This document shows, in pieces, positions 24,005 through 30,858 of a stretch of DNA of 32,988 nucleotides; the first letter of the stretch is position 1, and every line of letters starts with the position of its first letter. The stretch spans positions 1-32,988 of the forward strand of contig CAYHRJ010000007.1 in the NCBI GenBank assembly GCA_964359095.1, in the 5' to 3' direction. The DNA is from JACRJW01 sp964359095. GTDB lineage: Bacteria; Patescibacteriota; Patescibacteriia; UBA9934; GWF2-40-263. The notes beneath the pieces were generated by a model, which was given only the letters and a program-made list of their open reading frames with translations, was not told where the DNA came from and ran no database searches. Both the position numbers and the translations under genes were made by a program.

Positions 24005-24529
24005 TTAAATTGTCTTCGCTTCACGGACAGCATTGATGACATGGACAAGGCCTCGCAAATTGCCGGCAAGGACATTCACGAATCCAGAGACCGGAGCATT
24101 GAGAGAACCAACGAGTTTTGAGAGAAGCTCTTCGCGGCTCGGCAAGGTTGCCAATTGGTAAATGGCATCGGACTTAACAAATTTTCCTTCGAGAATTCCA
24201 CCGACGATCTTCATGCTTTCGCGATCTTTCAAGAACGTAGCCATGAGCTTTGATGGAGCAATCTCATCTTGATAGCCGAGCGTTGTGAGAATACTGCCTA
24301 CGAGATCTTTTTCTGGAACCGCGAAGCCATTTTTCTCAAGCGCGCGGGTCAAGAGCGTTTTTTTGGCAACCACGATTTCGACTCCCTGCGCACGACCCTT
24401 TTGTCGCAGCGCATTGGCATCATCCATGGTGTAACCAGAAACGGAGGTAAAGACTGCGGACTTGATACGAGAGAGTTTCTCTGAGAGCTCGTCAAGGATT
24501 TCCTCTTTCTGCGCACGTGTTTTGGGCAT
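24005..24529 (-). CDS. rplJ: Ribosomal protein uL10
   Basis: Anchors the L12 stalk to 23S rRNA. It has 174 aa starting MPKTRAQKEEILDEL. The upstream extension of the frame reads through the leader and is not used. Conserved features: VSGYTMDDANALRQKGR (about 39-55), VVAKKTLLTRAL (about 60-71) and the C-terminal helix that binds L12. It is the first gene of the rplJ-rplL operon. Confidence 0.96.
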   Translation of the reverse strand: MPKTRAQKEEILDELSEKLSRIKSAVFTSVSGYTMDDANALRQKGRAQGVEIVVAKKTLLTRALEKNGFAVPEKDLVGSILTTLGYQDEIAPSKLMATFLKDRESMKIVGGILEGKFVKSDAIYQLATLPSREELLSKLVGSLNAPVSGFVNVLAGNLRGLVHVINAVREAKTI

Positions 24530-24584
24530 AGTGTCTCGACCTTTAAATAAAAACTGCGGATTCACAGCCGCAGAGCAAGGTCAA

Positions 24585-24720
24585 AAAGGTAATCCTTCTT
24601 GGTACACCTCGACGAGACTTACGCCGTCCCCCTTCGCTAAAAGCTTCGGGTGACCTGCGGCTCGTTGTCTACGGTAATCCCCGACCTAGGCAAAACCTGG
24701 CGTCGGGGTAAATCTTCAGT
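24585..24720 (-). promoter_or_regulatory. Ribosomal protein L10 leader (autoregulatory mRNA element)
   Basis: The untranslated leader before rplJ is about 190 bases. On the minus strand it has a hairpin with CCCCGAC and GTCGGGG-like arms (24688-24720). Then comes GTAGACAACGAG, a structured insert, and GTAAGTCTCGTCGAGGTGT, where ACGAG pairs with CTCGT. This layout fits the L10 leader, at which L10(L12)4 binds to repress its own operon. The call rests on position and layout, not on a model search. Confidence 0.65.
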
Positions 24721-24728
24721 TCGCCACT

Positions 24729-24757
24729 AGGATAACCAACGAGTCTCTTTGTGTCAA
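24729..24757 (-). promoter_or_regulatory. Promoter of the rplJ-rplL operon
   Basis: On the minus strand TTGACA (24757-24752), a 17-base spacer, TATCCT (24734-24729). Confidence 0.82.
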
Positions 24758-24759
24758 AT

Positions 24760-24778
24760 TTGGGAGCCAGGCTCCCAA
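24760..24778. promoter_or_regulatory. Perfect palindrome next to the rplJ -35 box
   Basis: TTGGGAGCC-A-GGCTCCCAA, two bases upstream of the -35 box. Close relative of 5383-5400, also upstream of a promoter. Candidate operator. Confidence 0.55.
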
Positions 24779-24784
24779 GTCAAC

Positions 24785-24808
24785 AGAAAATCCCTCGTGT
24801 GGAGGGAT
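24785..24808 (-). terminator. Terminator of the short transcript before rplJ
   Basis: On the minus strand ATCCCTC, loop CACAC, GAGGGAT, then a T-rich tail (TTTTCTG). Confidence 0.75.
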
Positions 24809-24822
24809 CGTGAAAAGGACTC

Positions 24823-24969
24823 TCAATAATGCACTCGGAAGTAGATGATCGTCACATCGTCTGCGGGAGAGGTGAGACGTGAACGCTGACCACGGCAGAG
24901 TCGACAATCATGGTTCACTCCTTTTTCAAAGCTGTCCCGTCGGATTGAGGACTTGAGAGAATAGGCCAT
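24823..24969 (-). CDS. Candidate 48-aa CxxC protein in a very short transcription unit
   Basis: Begins MAYSLKSSIRRDSFEKG with GGAG five bases before the ATG, contains CRLC, and stops 14 bases before an intrinsic terminator. A basic small zinc-binding-type protein is possible, though only one CxxC pair is present. Against it, a consensus promoter (24958-24986) would start transcription near 24951, inside this ORF. From that start, a 19-codon ORF with a perfect AGGAG site (ATG at about 24911) is the alternative. I cannot decide between these or a small RNA. Confidence 0.4.
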   Translation of the reverse strand: MAYSLKSSIRRDSFEKGVNHDCRLCRGQRSRLTSPADDVTIIYFRVHY

Positions 24970-24986
24970 TTAAACTCCATTGTCAA
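24958..24986 (-). promoter_or_regulatory. Consensus promoter between pyrH and rplJ
   Basis: On the minus strand TTGACA (24986-24981), 17 bases, TATTCT (24963-24958). The same boxes and spacing are seen at 29048-29076. Confidence 0.72.
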
Positions 24987-25003
24987 CTCATCGCCCACTT
25001 ATG

Positions 25004-25025
25004 AAAAGAGCGCCGAAGCGCTCTT
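25004..25025 (-). terminator. Terminator of pyrH
   Basis: AAGAGCGC and GCGCTCTT around a CGAA/TTCG loop (25006-25025), with TTTT following on the minus strand. The stem overlaps the stop codon. Confidence 0.88.
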
Positions 25026-25734
25026 AGGATTTGATGACGGTTCCGACGAATCGCTCTCCCTTAAGGAGACCGTCGAGATTCTTCAAGTTCTTTCCGTTGA
25101 TGATCGCAACCCGAATGCCGCTATAGTGTGCCAGGCGTGAAGCGACCGGATCAAACGGAACATTCATGCCTGGATCCCACGTGTTGCCAACCATCTTGCG
25201 AAACTCTTTCCAGGAAATATCACAAATGGCTTCGGCGTCCGTGTGCTTGTGAGGGTCTTTATTGTAGACATAATCGATGTTGGAGAGGTTAACGACGACA
25301 TGACTTTTCAATCGCTTCGCCAAACGTGTGGCAACGTAATCCGTTGACCATCCTGGTTTCCACCCCGCCGCGACCAGAACGGGTTTCGTCCAACGATGGA
25401 GCGGCCCTGTCGGATCCTTGATCATGATGGGGTGTGCCACGTCACGAAGAATCGTTCGCATCAGATGTCCATTCAGACGCGTCGAGTGGATGCCCAGCCA
25501 ATCAAGGTCGTCGCGCGTGAGTTTCCCGACGTCGCGTGCTGCTTCTTGATAGTGTCGTGCTGTTCCCCCACCACCAACCACGACAACAAAACGCCAACCG
25601 TGTTTGATGTGTGTGTGAATCAGCTCACGAAAATCTTTGAGAAATGCGACGTCAATGCCGCCATTGGGAACCACGAGCGAACCTCCGACAGAGATGACGA
25701 GTGTGGAAGGTTTGAGTGAGTTGGAGTGGGTCAT
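25024..25734 (-). CDS. pyrH: UMP kinase, archaeal-type
   Basis: Phosphorylates UMP to UDP, an early step of pyrimidine nucleotide supply. It has 236 aa with the amino-acid-kinase fold: VISVGGSLVVP (about 13-23), VVVVGGGGTARHYQEAA (about 50-66), a nucleotide-site strand with NLSNIDYVYNKDP (about 150-162) and WDPGMNVPFDPVASRLA (about 185-201). The short N-terminus and the VPFDP segment are closer to archaeal PyrH than to the hexameric bacterial form. It is flanked by terminators on both sides, so it is probably a single-gene transcript. Confidence 0.92.
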   Translation of the reverse strand: MTHSNSLKPSTLVISVGGSLVVPNGGIDVAFLKDFRELIHTHIKHGWRFVVVVGGGGTARHYQEAARDVGKLTRDDLDWLGIHSTRLNGHLMRTILRDVAHPIMIKDPTGPLHRWTKPVLVAAGWKPGWSTDYVATRLAKRLKSHVVVNLSNIDYVYNKDPHKHTDAEAICDISWKEFRKMVGNTWDPGMNVPFDPVASRLAHYSGIRVAIINGKNLKNLDGLLKGERFVGTVIKS

Positions 25735-25740
25735 AAGGTG

Positions 25741-25768
25741 GAAGTTGGAAGTAGGAATTTGGAAGGAG
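25741..25768. repeat. Heptamer-type spacer repeat upstream of pyrH
   Basis: GGAAGTTGGAAG- and GGAATTTGGAAG-like units, the complement of the heptamers at 6826-7042. Confidence 0.55.
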
Positions 25769-25784
25769 GAAAAATAAGAACGTT

Positions 25785-25811
25785 AGAAAAAACAGCGCGT
25801 TGGCGCTGTTT
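25785..25811 (-). terminator. Terminator after the holin-like gene
   Basis: AAACAGCGC (25790-25798) and GCGCTGTTT (25803-25811), with a T run on the minus strand. Confidence 0.88.
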
Positions 25812-26163
25812 AGGATTCCTTAGCTTGTTTAATGATCCAGTTGGTTGCAAGTGAAATGACCCAGAGCAACAGAGCGGCCAATAGTGCTGGAGTGAATCCT
25901 TCCACCACGAACCCTTTCACGATCGTTGAGACAAGCCAGATCATGAAGGCGTTGATGACGAAGGTGAACAGGCCGAGTGTCAGAATCGTGATCGGGAGCG
26001 TAAGGATGAAAAAGAGAGGACGCACGAGAGCATTCACGAGTCCCAAGACGAGCGCGGCGATGAGCGCTGAGTAAAACGTCTCGACGCCAAATCCCGGCAC
26101 GACGTTCGCGACCAAGATGAGCGCGAGGGCATTGATGATCCAGCGAAAAAGAATGTAGGACAT
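25810..26163 (-). CDS. Phage-holin-family (PF04020-type) membrane protein
   Basis: A 117-aa membrane protein with four hydrophobic helices, starting MSYILFRWIINALALILVANVVPG. The VLGLVNALVRP segment (about 40-50), followed by a hydrophobic ILTLPITILTLGLFTFVINA, is characteristic of the small DUF/holin_4_2 family. This family is common in bacterial chromosomes and is not by itself evidence of a phage. Function is unknown. It follows xseB and ends in a terminator. Confidence 0.88.
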   Translation of the reverse strand: MSYILFRWIINALALILVANVVPGFGVETFYSALIAALVLGLVNALVRPLFFILTLPITILTLGLFTFVINAFMIWLVSTIVKGFVVEGFTPALLAALLLWVISLATNWIIKQAKES

Positions 26164-26195
26164 AGGTTGCAGGTGGAAAAGGTGGATGGGGTAGA

Positions 26196-26411
26196 TTAGG
26201 TGGCAGAGGAAAATTTCCGTTTGATTTCTTCGACTTTATTTTCAACATCTGAAAGTTTTTTCTTGAGCTCGCTTGCGAGTTCTAGACCACGTTCGAATTG
26301 TTTCAAACCACGATCGAGATCAAGTTGATCTTGTGAATCAAACCATCGCGTGATTTCCTCAAGCTCTTCAAAGGCTTTTCCAAAATTGATGGTTGATTTT
26401 TTTGATGTCAT
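26196..26411 (-). CDS. xseB: Exodeoxyribonuclease VII small subunit
   Basis: Helical partner of XseA that completes the single-strand-specific exonuclease VII. It has 71 aa from the ATG giving MTSKKSTINFGKAFEELEEI. The pattern of ...FEELEEITRWFDSQDQLDLDRGLKQFERGLELASEL... across residues 11-51 is diagnostic (quoted in parts: LDRGLKQFERG). Its ATG overlaps the xseA stop as ATGA, indicating translational coupling. Confidence 0.93.
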   Translation of the reverse strand: MTSKKSTINFGKAFEELEEITRWFDSQDQLDLDRGLKQFERGLELASELKKKLSDVENKVEEIKRKFSSAT

Positions 26412-27604
26412 ACAAGTTTCTGCTGACCATTCTCGTTTACTCGACAAACCTGAGCGTCAGCTGAACCCGTCGCAAATTGTACCTGAATAGGGCTTCCTAC
26501 TTCAAGGGTTGAGACGTTTGTGAGCACTAAACCAGCAGAGCGGACAATGCTAAATCCACGAGACAGGACGCGTTTGGGATCTAATTCTTTCAGCACTCGT
26601 GAATGACTTACAAGGCGATCGCTCAAACGGGACAGCCAAGCAGTCGAGCCTGACACGAGTGCCTCAGACAGACGGCACAAACGATCTTTCTGTTTTTCTA
26701 AAATAAAACCTATGCGATGCGTTGCCTCATCGATCACCGAAACACGCGTACGGATTATGTCGTCCATGCAAGATGCAAGATGCGACGTCATCGCCTGAAT
26801 CTCGTAGTTAATTTCTTCACGCGACGGCACCACGCGCTCGGCAGCATTAGACGGCGTTGAAGCGCGGACGTCGGCAACAAAGTCTGCTAACGATTCGTCT
26901 CGCTCATGCCCAACCGCGCAGACGACAGGAATCCTCGACGCGTAAATCGCACGGGCGACTTGCTCGTCGTTAAAGGCATGCAGATCCTCAAGCCCTCCGC
27001 CGCCACGGGTGAGCACAAGCACATCAGGTCGATCGTCGAGATTGTTGAAATACTCACAGGCTCCCACAATCTCCCCGACCGCCTCACCACCCTGCACGTG
27101 GACATGGGCATGAAGAACCTCTACCCCACTCCAACGGTTGTTGAGGATCCGCAGGAAGTCACCATACGCGGCGGCATCGCGCGAAGTGATAAGGCCGATG
27201 CGCTCGGGGAATCTTGGCAGCAACCGTTTGCGAGATGGATCAAACAGTCCTTCGTTCTCCAATTTTTTCTTGAGGAGTTCGTAGGCACGCTTCAGGGCTC
27301 CCTCTCCAACAGGTTCGACATCTGTGACATTCAACTTAAATGTTCCAAACCGTTCGTAAATCTTTGGCGCGCCCTTCACTTGCACTCGCATCCCGTCTTC
27401 TATGACTGTCCTCAACTGCCAAGTCGTCATGAAACACTTGAGGAGCGCCATATCTTTTTCATCCTTCAAATCAAAACTGACCCACTTCCCCTGGGCCACG
27501 CGATAATCAGAAACTTCACCCTCGATGACAAAATCCGACGGGATTTGTCCGAGCGACACGTTTACGAGTTCAAGATATTGAGAAACAGAGAGTGACTGAA
27601 TCAT
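26408..27604 (-). CDS. xseA: Exodeoxyribonuclease VII large subunit
   Basis: Catalytic subunit of exonuclease VII, which degrades single-stranded DNA in repair and recombination. It has 398 aa from the ATG giving MIQSLSVSQYLEL. An N-terminal OB-fold has FVIEGEVSDYR (about 25-35) and WVSFDLKDE (about 42-50). The catalytic domain carries RIGLITSRDAAAYGDFL (about 153-169), LVLTRGGGGLEDLHAFNDE (about 199-217) and VCAVGHERDESLADFVADVRAS (about 229-250). A repeat element abuts the start codon on its upstream side, so its ribosome-binding region has been replaced by that element. Confidence 0.95.
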   Translation of the reverse strand: MIQSLSVSQYLELVNVSLGQIPSDFVIEGEVSDYRVAQGKWVSFDLKDEKDMALLKCFMTTWQLRTVIEDGMRVQVKGAPKIYERFGTFKLNVTDVEPVGEGALKRAYELLKKKLENEGLFDPSRKRLLPRFPERIGLITSRDAAAYGDFLRILNNRWSGVEVLHAHVHVQGGEAVGEIVGACEYFNNLDDRPDVLVLTRGGGGLEDLHAFNDEQVARAIYASRIPVVCAVGHERDESLADFVADVRASTPSNAAERVVPSREEINYEIQAMTSHLASCMDDIIRTRVSVIDEATHRIGFILEKQKDRLCRLSEALVSGSTAWLSRLSDRLVSHSRVLKELDPKRVLSRGFSIVRSAGLVLTNVSTLEVGSPIQVQFATGSADAQVCRVNENGQQKLV

Positions 27605-27730
27605 AGGCTTCTGCAAAACTCGATGAGATTGCGATGCGCGGGGAAGCCAGCCGCCGAGGCGTAGCGATAGCTACGTTGAGGTGGTGGCGGGGCCCCGCAA
27701 GTCGCAAGATCGCGAGTTTTGCAGAAGCCT
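27605..27730. mobile_element. MITE-like element with 18-bp terminal inverted repeats
   Basis: The 126-base element starts AGGCTTCTGCAAAACTCG and ends with its exact complement. Inner TTGCGA/TCGCAA and GCGGGG/CCCCGC arms continue the palindrome. CAT flanks both ends (27602-27604 and 27731-27733) and may be a 3-bp target duplication. There is no coding capacity. It sits exactly between the xseA start codon and the stop codon of the upstream gene, supplying one base of that stop. Probably moved by an insertion-sequence transposase encoded elsewhere. Confidence 0.8.
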
Positions 27731-28200
27731 CATGTTCCAAAAAATACAGGTTGGTAATACTGAACAAGTAACCAAAGACTCACACCTAAAATCAAGTGAG
27801 AGACAAGAGTCTCCACCCAGACATGACGGCCTTCTTTCAACCCAAAGGTTCCTAGTCCTAAAATAGGATACACGACGATGTTGGCAACGATCCAACTCAA
27901 GATCGCAAATACGAGTAGCGACAAAAACGTGTATGGCGCGTTGGTCACAAACAACCAACCACGTTCCACGAACACAACATAGATGAATCCAAACAAGAAA
28001 CCGATCACGATGTAGAGCAACAGACCGATAAAAAAGATTTCGTGTTTGTGACGGATTGTCACGCCAAAAATCGTCCTGACGTCAATCAAAAGCGGTGCAT
28101 CGTTCACTTTCCCACGCTGTGTGATTTCAAGCACGATCGCGGGAATCGCAAACGCGAATGCGACCAAGCCTCCAAGTGATCCACCGAGTAGATAATCCAT
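27730..28200 (-). CDS. Membrane protein with four predicted helices, 156 aa
   Basis: Unrecognised. Start at the ATG giving MDYLLGGSLGGLVAF. Hydrophobic helices lie at about residues 5-24, 55-78, 90-115 and 130-150, with a charged loop between the first two. It follows the nucleotidyltransferase gene by four bases, so the two are co-transcribed. The stop codon overlaps the end of the MITE-like element by one base. Confidence 0.75.
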   Translation of the reverse strand: MDYLLGGSLGGLVAFAFAIPAIVLEITQRGKVNDAPLLIDVRTIFGVTIRHKHEIFFIGLLLYIVIGFLFGFIYVVFVERGWLFVTNAPYTFLSLLVFAILSWIVANIVVYPILGLGTFGLKEGRHVWVETLVSHLILGVSLWLLVQYYQPVFFGT

Positions 28201-28204
28201 AAAA

Positions 28205-29029
28205 TTATGAGACCATCTCAACTTTAAACTTCGGACGCAATAAAATCCAATATTCCTTCTCTTGTTTTTTTATCCAACCATCCTTGATCAATTTACTTTC
28301 AACAATCTTCAAAAGTCTTTCCACAAGCTCGGAACTACCACGAACCGGCTTCGTCATAATTTGGTCGATTGTCGTGAGTAGTTTACGGTCACCCAACTCT
28401 CGAATTTCGGCATACAGATGCTTATCAAAAGCAGGAAACTTTTGAGCTGCCATGAGCATCGCGTTTCCTAGTAACTTCATGATGCGTAGTTTCACTGCTT
28501 CAGCAAAAAGGTCGTTTCCACGCATGAGTGCAACGAGATAACGATCATGATAGTGAAACACTGCCTCAGCAAAAAGCCAATTGATTTTCTCCTTGAGGAC
28601 ATTCCATGGGTAGAATTTAACCTGTGCCTGCAATTTTCGGAAACGACTCTGGGGATCAAGAACAATCAGCGCCGTCGAATACTCTCGTAGTGCATCATCA
28701 TTATTCCATCCAGTAAGATGTTCTTTCTTTACCTCTTTAAATGTCTTGGCAGGATGAAATTGTATGGGAATATTCCTCTCGCGCAAAGATGTTTTGTATT
28801 CCTTTACGATCCGATTCATCTCCTCACGTTCTTTTTCTTGCGTGTAAAAAAATTCAGCGTCAATGTCACTATACTGATCGTAATGATTGGATGGAATCGA
28901 ACCTGTGATGACAAAGCTCGTCTTCCCTTTCAAGACGGGATAGCAACGAAACATGTCGCTTTCTAAAAACTCACGAAAAAGTAAAATGATTTCATCCTGT
29001 CTAGAGTTGTAGAAATCCTGGATTTTCAT
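28205..29029 (-). CDS. Nucleotidyltransferase-superfamily protein
   Basis: A 274-aa soluble protein. Residues about 38-60 carry the nucleotidyltransferase active-site pattern: GSIPSNHYDQYSDIDAEFF, that is Gly-Ser followed by Asp-x-Asp. The C-terminal half is helical and ends in a basic domain. The overall build resembles DUF4037-type or kanamycin-nucleotidyltransferase-like proteins. The substrate could be a small molecule, protein or RNA; nothing in the sequence decides. It heads a two-gene unit with the membrane protein at 27730. Confidence 0.8.
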   Translation of the reverse strand: MKIQDFYNSRQDEIILLFREFLESDMFRCYPVLKGKTSFVITGSIPSNHYDQYSDIDAEFFYTQEKEREEMNRIVKEYKTSLRERNIPIQFHPAKTFKEVKKEHLTGWNNDDALREYSTALIVLDPQSRFRKLQAQVKFYPWNVLKEKINWLFAEAVFHYHDRYLVALMRGNDLFAEAVKLRIMKLLGNAMLMAAQKFPAFDKHLYAEIRELGDRKLLTTIDQIMTKPVRGSSELVERLLKIVESKLIKDGWIKKQEKEYWILLRPKFKVEMVS

Positions 29030-29047
29030 AAACTAATCAATCTTGAT

Positions 29048-29076
29048 TTGACACATTATTCCTTTTAGCTTATTCT
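29048..29076 (+). promoter_or_regulatory. Consensus promoter antisense to the surrounding operon
   Basis: TTGACA (29048-29053), 17-base spacer, TATTCT (29071-29076). It is on the plus strand, while the neighbouring genes are all on the minus strand. Start expected near 29083. Confidence 0.7.
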
Positions 29077-29082
29077 ATCAGT

Positions 29083-29140
29083 ATTCACCACGAAAGAGAC
29101 CCTTGTGGGGTTCCGTCCCCACCGGGGGCTTTTTCTTTTT
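29083..29140 (+). ncRNA. Candidate very short antisense RNA
   Basis: A consensus promoter is followed within 20 bases by a terminator hairpin. CCC (29100-29102) and GTGGGG (29105-29110) pair with CCCCAC (29117-29122) and GGG (29124-29126), ahead of T-rich 29130-29140. The predicted product is about 55 nt and antisense to the 3' end of the NYN gene. Confidence 0.5.
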
Positions 29141-29630
29141 GGGCTTGTAACAAAGAACGCTGATCCTGCATGTAGGCAATCCTTACATCTGTCTGTTTTA
29201 GAAGGATAGAACATTTTTTAGATGTACTCGGCGATAACACGGCATTCATTTTCTGCCGCTTTAAAAGAAACTTGACTAGGGGTGCATAGTCTCCATCACT
29301 CGTGACAAGAAGCGCTTGATCGAACGTTGTTTCATACGCATCCTGCATGGCTTGCAAAACCAGATCAGAATCACAATTACCTTTTGCCTTCCCAGAACCG
29401 TCGTAAACCACCTCCTTAAAAATCAACGTAAAACCACACTTCTGGAGGTGTGCGTACAGATCCTTGTACCGTGGAATGAGACCAATAAACAAATAGGCAG
29501 TCTGCACGTGATATTTCTCAGAAAGCCAAACACGAAAACGATGGTAATCTAGTTTCCATCCAAGCGCCGAAATGCCTTTGTGAAGATTCGCTCCGTCAAT
29601 GTAGGCGATGTTATTCTTTGTGGACTTCAT
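29085..29630 (-). CDS. NYN-domain protein (LabA/DUF88-like putative ribonuclease)
   Basis: PIN-like fold protein of 181 aa from the ATG giving MKSTKNNIAYIDGANLH. Conserved acidic residues: Asp and Asn in IAYIDGANLHKG (about 8-19), Asp in GNCDSDLVLQAM (about 90), and the VTSDGDYAPLVKFL strand (about 108-121). These are the metal-binding residues of NYN nucleases, so RNA cleavage is likely. The last 20 residues (KAPGGDGTPQGSLSW) are encoded by the hairpin that also terminates the antisense transcript, so the C-terminus is probably an add-on. Last gene of a four-gene operon. Confidence 0.88.
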   Translation of the reverse strand: MKSTKNNIAYIDGANLHKGISALGWKLDYHRFRVWLSEKYHVQTAYLFIGLIPRYKDLYAHLQKCGFTLIFKEVVYDGSGKAKGNCDSDLVLQAMQDAYETTFDQALLVTSDGDYAPLVKFLLKRQKMNAVLSPSTSKKCSILLKQTDVRIAYMQDQRSLLQAQKEKAPGGDGTPQGSLSW

Positions 29631-29647
29631 GAAAATAATGGCTTCAG

Positions 29648-30526
29648 TTAAGGCGTCAAAATAAGCACCACTTTTCTTCCCGCCGTGATCTCCTCGCCGT
29701 TGTTCCAATCGTGCATCGCGTTCATGATGGTGTCAAAGTCGTAAAGATACGCTTCGCCGCGGGAGGTGCCTGGGTCGTTGACGATAAACTGTCCTTCGTC
29801 GGTAAAGCCGCGGATGACGAGCATGTGATAGATGGGGCCAGGTGCGGTGAAGTAGGGGTTACCAAGTTCACGGCCAGCGGCAGGGACTATCACTGGGTGA
29901 CCGAGAATAAGCTGTGCTTTTATGTCGTTTACCGTTGGATTCTCAGCGATCGCTGTCGCGTACCCAAACATGAGCTCAGCAAACGTCGCGGTCTGCTCGA
30001 TCGTTGTATCTTCGTAATAGCCAAACAACTCTTGTTCAAACGCAACGATCTGCAACAGATCTCGATCCGACTTATCGGCATTCATGAGCCCCTCAGGCGT
30101 TCCTTCGTAAAATCGGTGAACCATGTACACACTAGCCTCCTCGCACGCTTCTTTGTACGGCGCGCTCCAATTGGCATGCGGCGCCTGAGGAGTGAATGGG
30201 ACAGCGAGATTAACAGCGGTCAGTGCGACTTCGTTGGTTGTATTCTCTGTGACCAATGGGTCGGATGGGACTGATTCGTCTAATGCTTCCTCTTGAATTT
30301 CTGTTTCTTCTTCCACTACCTCATCCACCTTTTCCACCTGATCCACCTCTTCTACCTCTTGTCCTTCTTGTCCCTCCTCGACCTCCTCATACCCCACAGC
30401 CTCGGGCAACACCGACGCCGTTACGTCTCGATACCACTCCATCACATCTACGCGCTGTGTGTAGAGCGCAGCGCCAAAAGCGATCAAGAGAATCACGAGA
30501 GTAACAAAGAGGCGGATCATTTTCAT
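29648..30526 (-). CDS. Membrane-anchored C39-like cysteine peptidase
   Basis: A 292-aa protein with an N-terminal membrane anchor (residues 4-22), an extracytoplasmic acidic linker and a C-terminal papain-like C39_2-type domain (from about 105). The catalytic Cys is in KEACEEASVYM (about 128-138), His in IYHMLVIRGF (about 235-244) and Asn/Asp in VNDPGT (about 251-256). The linker (about 46-80, Glu/Val/Asp-rich) is encoded by the same CCACCT-type repeats that fill gaps in this window. The gene starts by ATGA overlap with the upstream gene. Likely role is cleavage of envelope proteins or peptides. Confidence 0.85.
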   Translation of the reverse strand: MKMIRLFVTLVILLIAFGAALYTQRVDVMEWYRDVTASVLPEAVGYEEVEEGQEGQEVEEVDQVEKVDEVVEEETEIQEEALDESVPSDPLVTENTTNEVALTAVNLAVPFTPQAPHANWSAPYKEACEEASVYMVHRFYEGTPEGLMNADKSDRDLLQIVAFEQELFGYYEDTTIEQTATFAELMFGYATAIAENPTVNDIKAQLILGHPVIVPAAGRELGNPYFTAPGPIYHMLVIRGFTDEGQFIVNDPGTSRGEAYLYDFDTIMNAMHDWNNGEEITAGRKVVLILTP

Positions 30527-30858
30527 AGACAGACGCCGATTTCGTTTACAAAATCACTGCACTTAAGCCCTGTGGGGCATTGTGCATCTGAAAGACACTC
30601 GCAGTACGCAACACACACTTCAATACAAGGCGCGTCCGGCGTTGTGCGGCACGCTGAGCCACAGGAATTCCAGTCACCACCGGAGGCTGTGCAGGATGAC
30701 TCGTCCAGTGCGTCATCCCGACCGGAGGACGAACTCTGTGAGTCCGAAGCGGAGGGATCTCGGATGTCCTCGGGATCTCTCGACAGGCTCGAGATGACAA
30801 CGAGAATAAAAATAGCAACGAGTGAACCCCCGATGATCAACAACGTATTTCGTTTCAT
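30523..30858 (-). CDS. Small membrane-anchored Cys-rich protein, 111 aa, carrying a repeat in its linker
   Basis: Start at the ATG giving MKRNTLLIIGGSL, coupled by ATGA to the upstream nuclease gene. One transmembrane helix spans residues 5-24. Residues about 21-49 (rich in Ser, Asp and Arg) are encoded by a palindromic repeat of the 11899 family. Residues 55-111 contain about ten Cys with spacing like disulfide-rich knottin or EGF-like domains (CTASGGDWNSCGSAC, CVAYCECLSDAQC), so they are probably outside the cell. Function is unknown. It lies between the TM0106-type nuclease and the C39-like peptidase. Confidence 0.78.
   Translation of the reverse strand: MKRNTLLIIGGSLVAIFILVVISSLSRDPEDIRDPSASDSQSSSSGRDDALDESSCTASGGDWNSCGSACRTTPDAPCIEVCVAYCECLSDAQCPTGLKCSDFVNEIGVCL
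30712..30798. repeat. Palindromic repeat inside a coding sequence
   Basis: Ends GTCATCCCGA and TCGAGATGAC form nearly matching arms. The minus strand shares GATCCCTCCGCTTCGG and CGGTCGGGATGAC with 11899-11978. Length 87 bases, exactly 29 codons. Confidence 0.78.

Noticed and set aside
25810..26163. Prophage remnant from the holin-like gene
   Set aside because: PF04020-type proteins are ordinary chromosomal genes, and no other phage gene is near.
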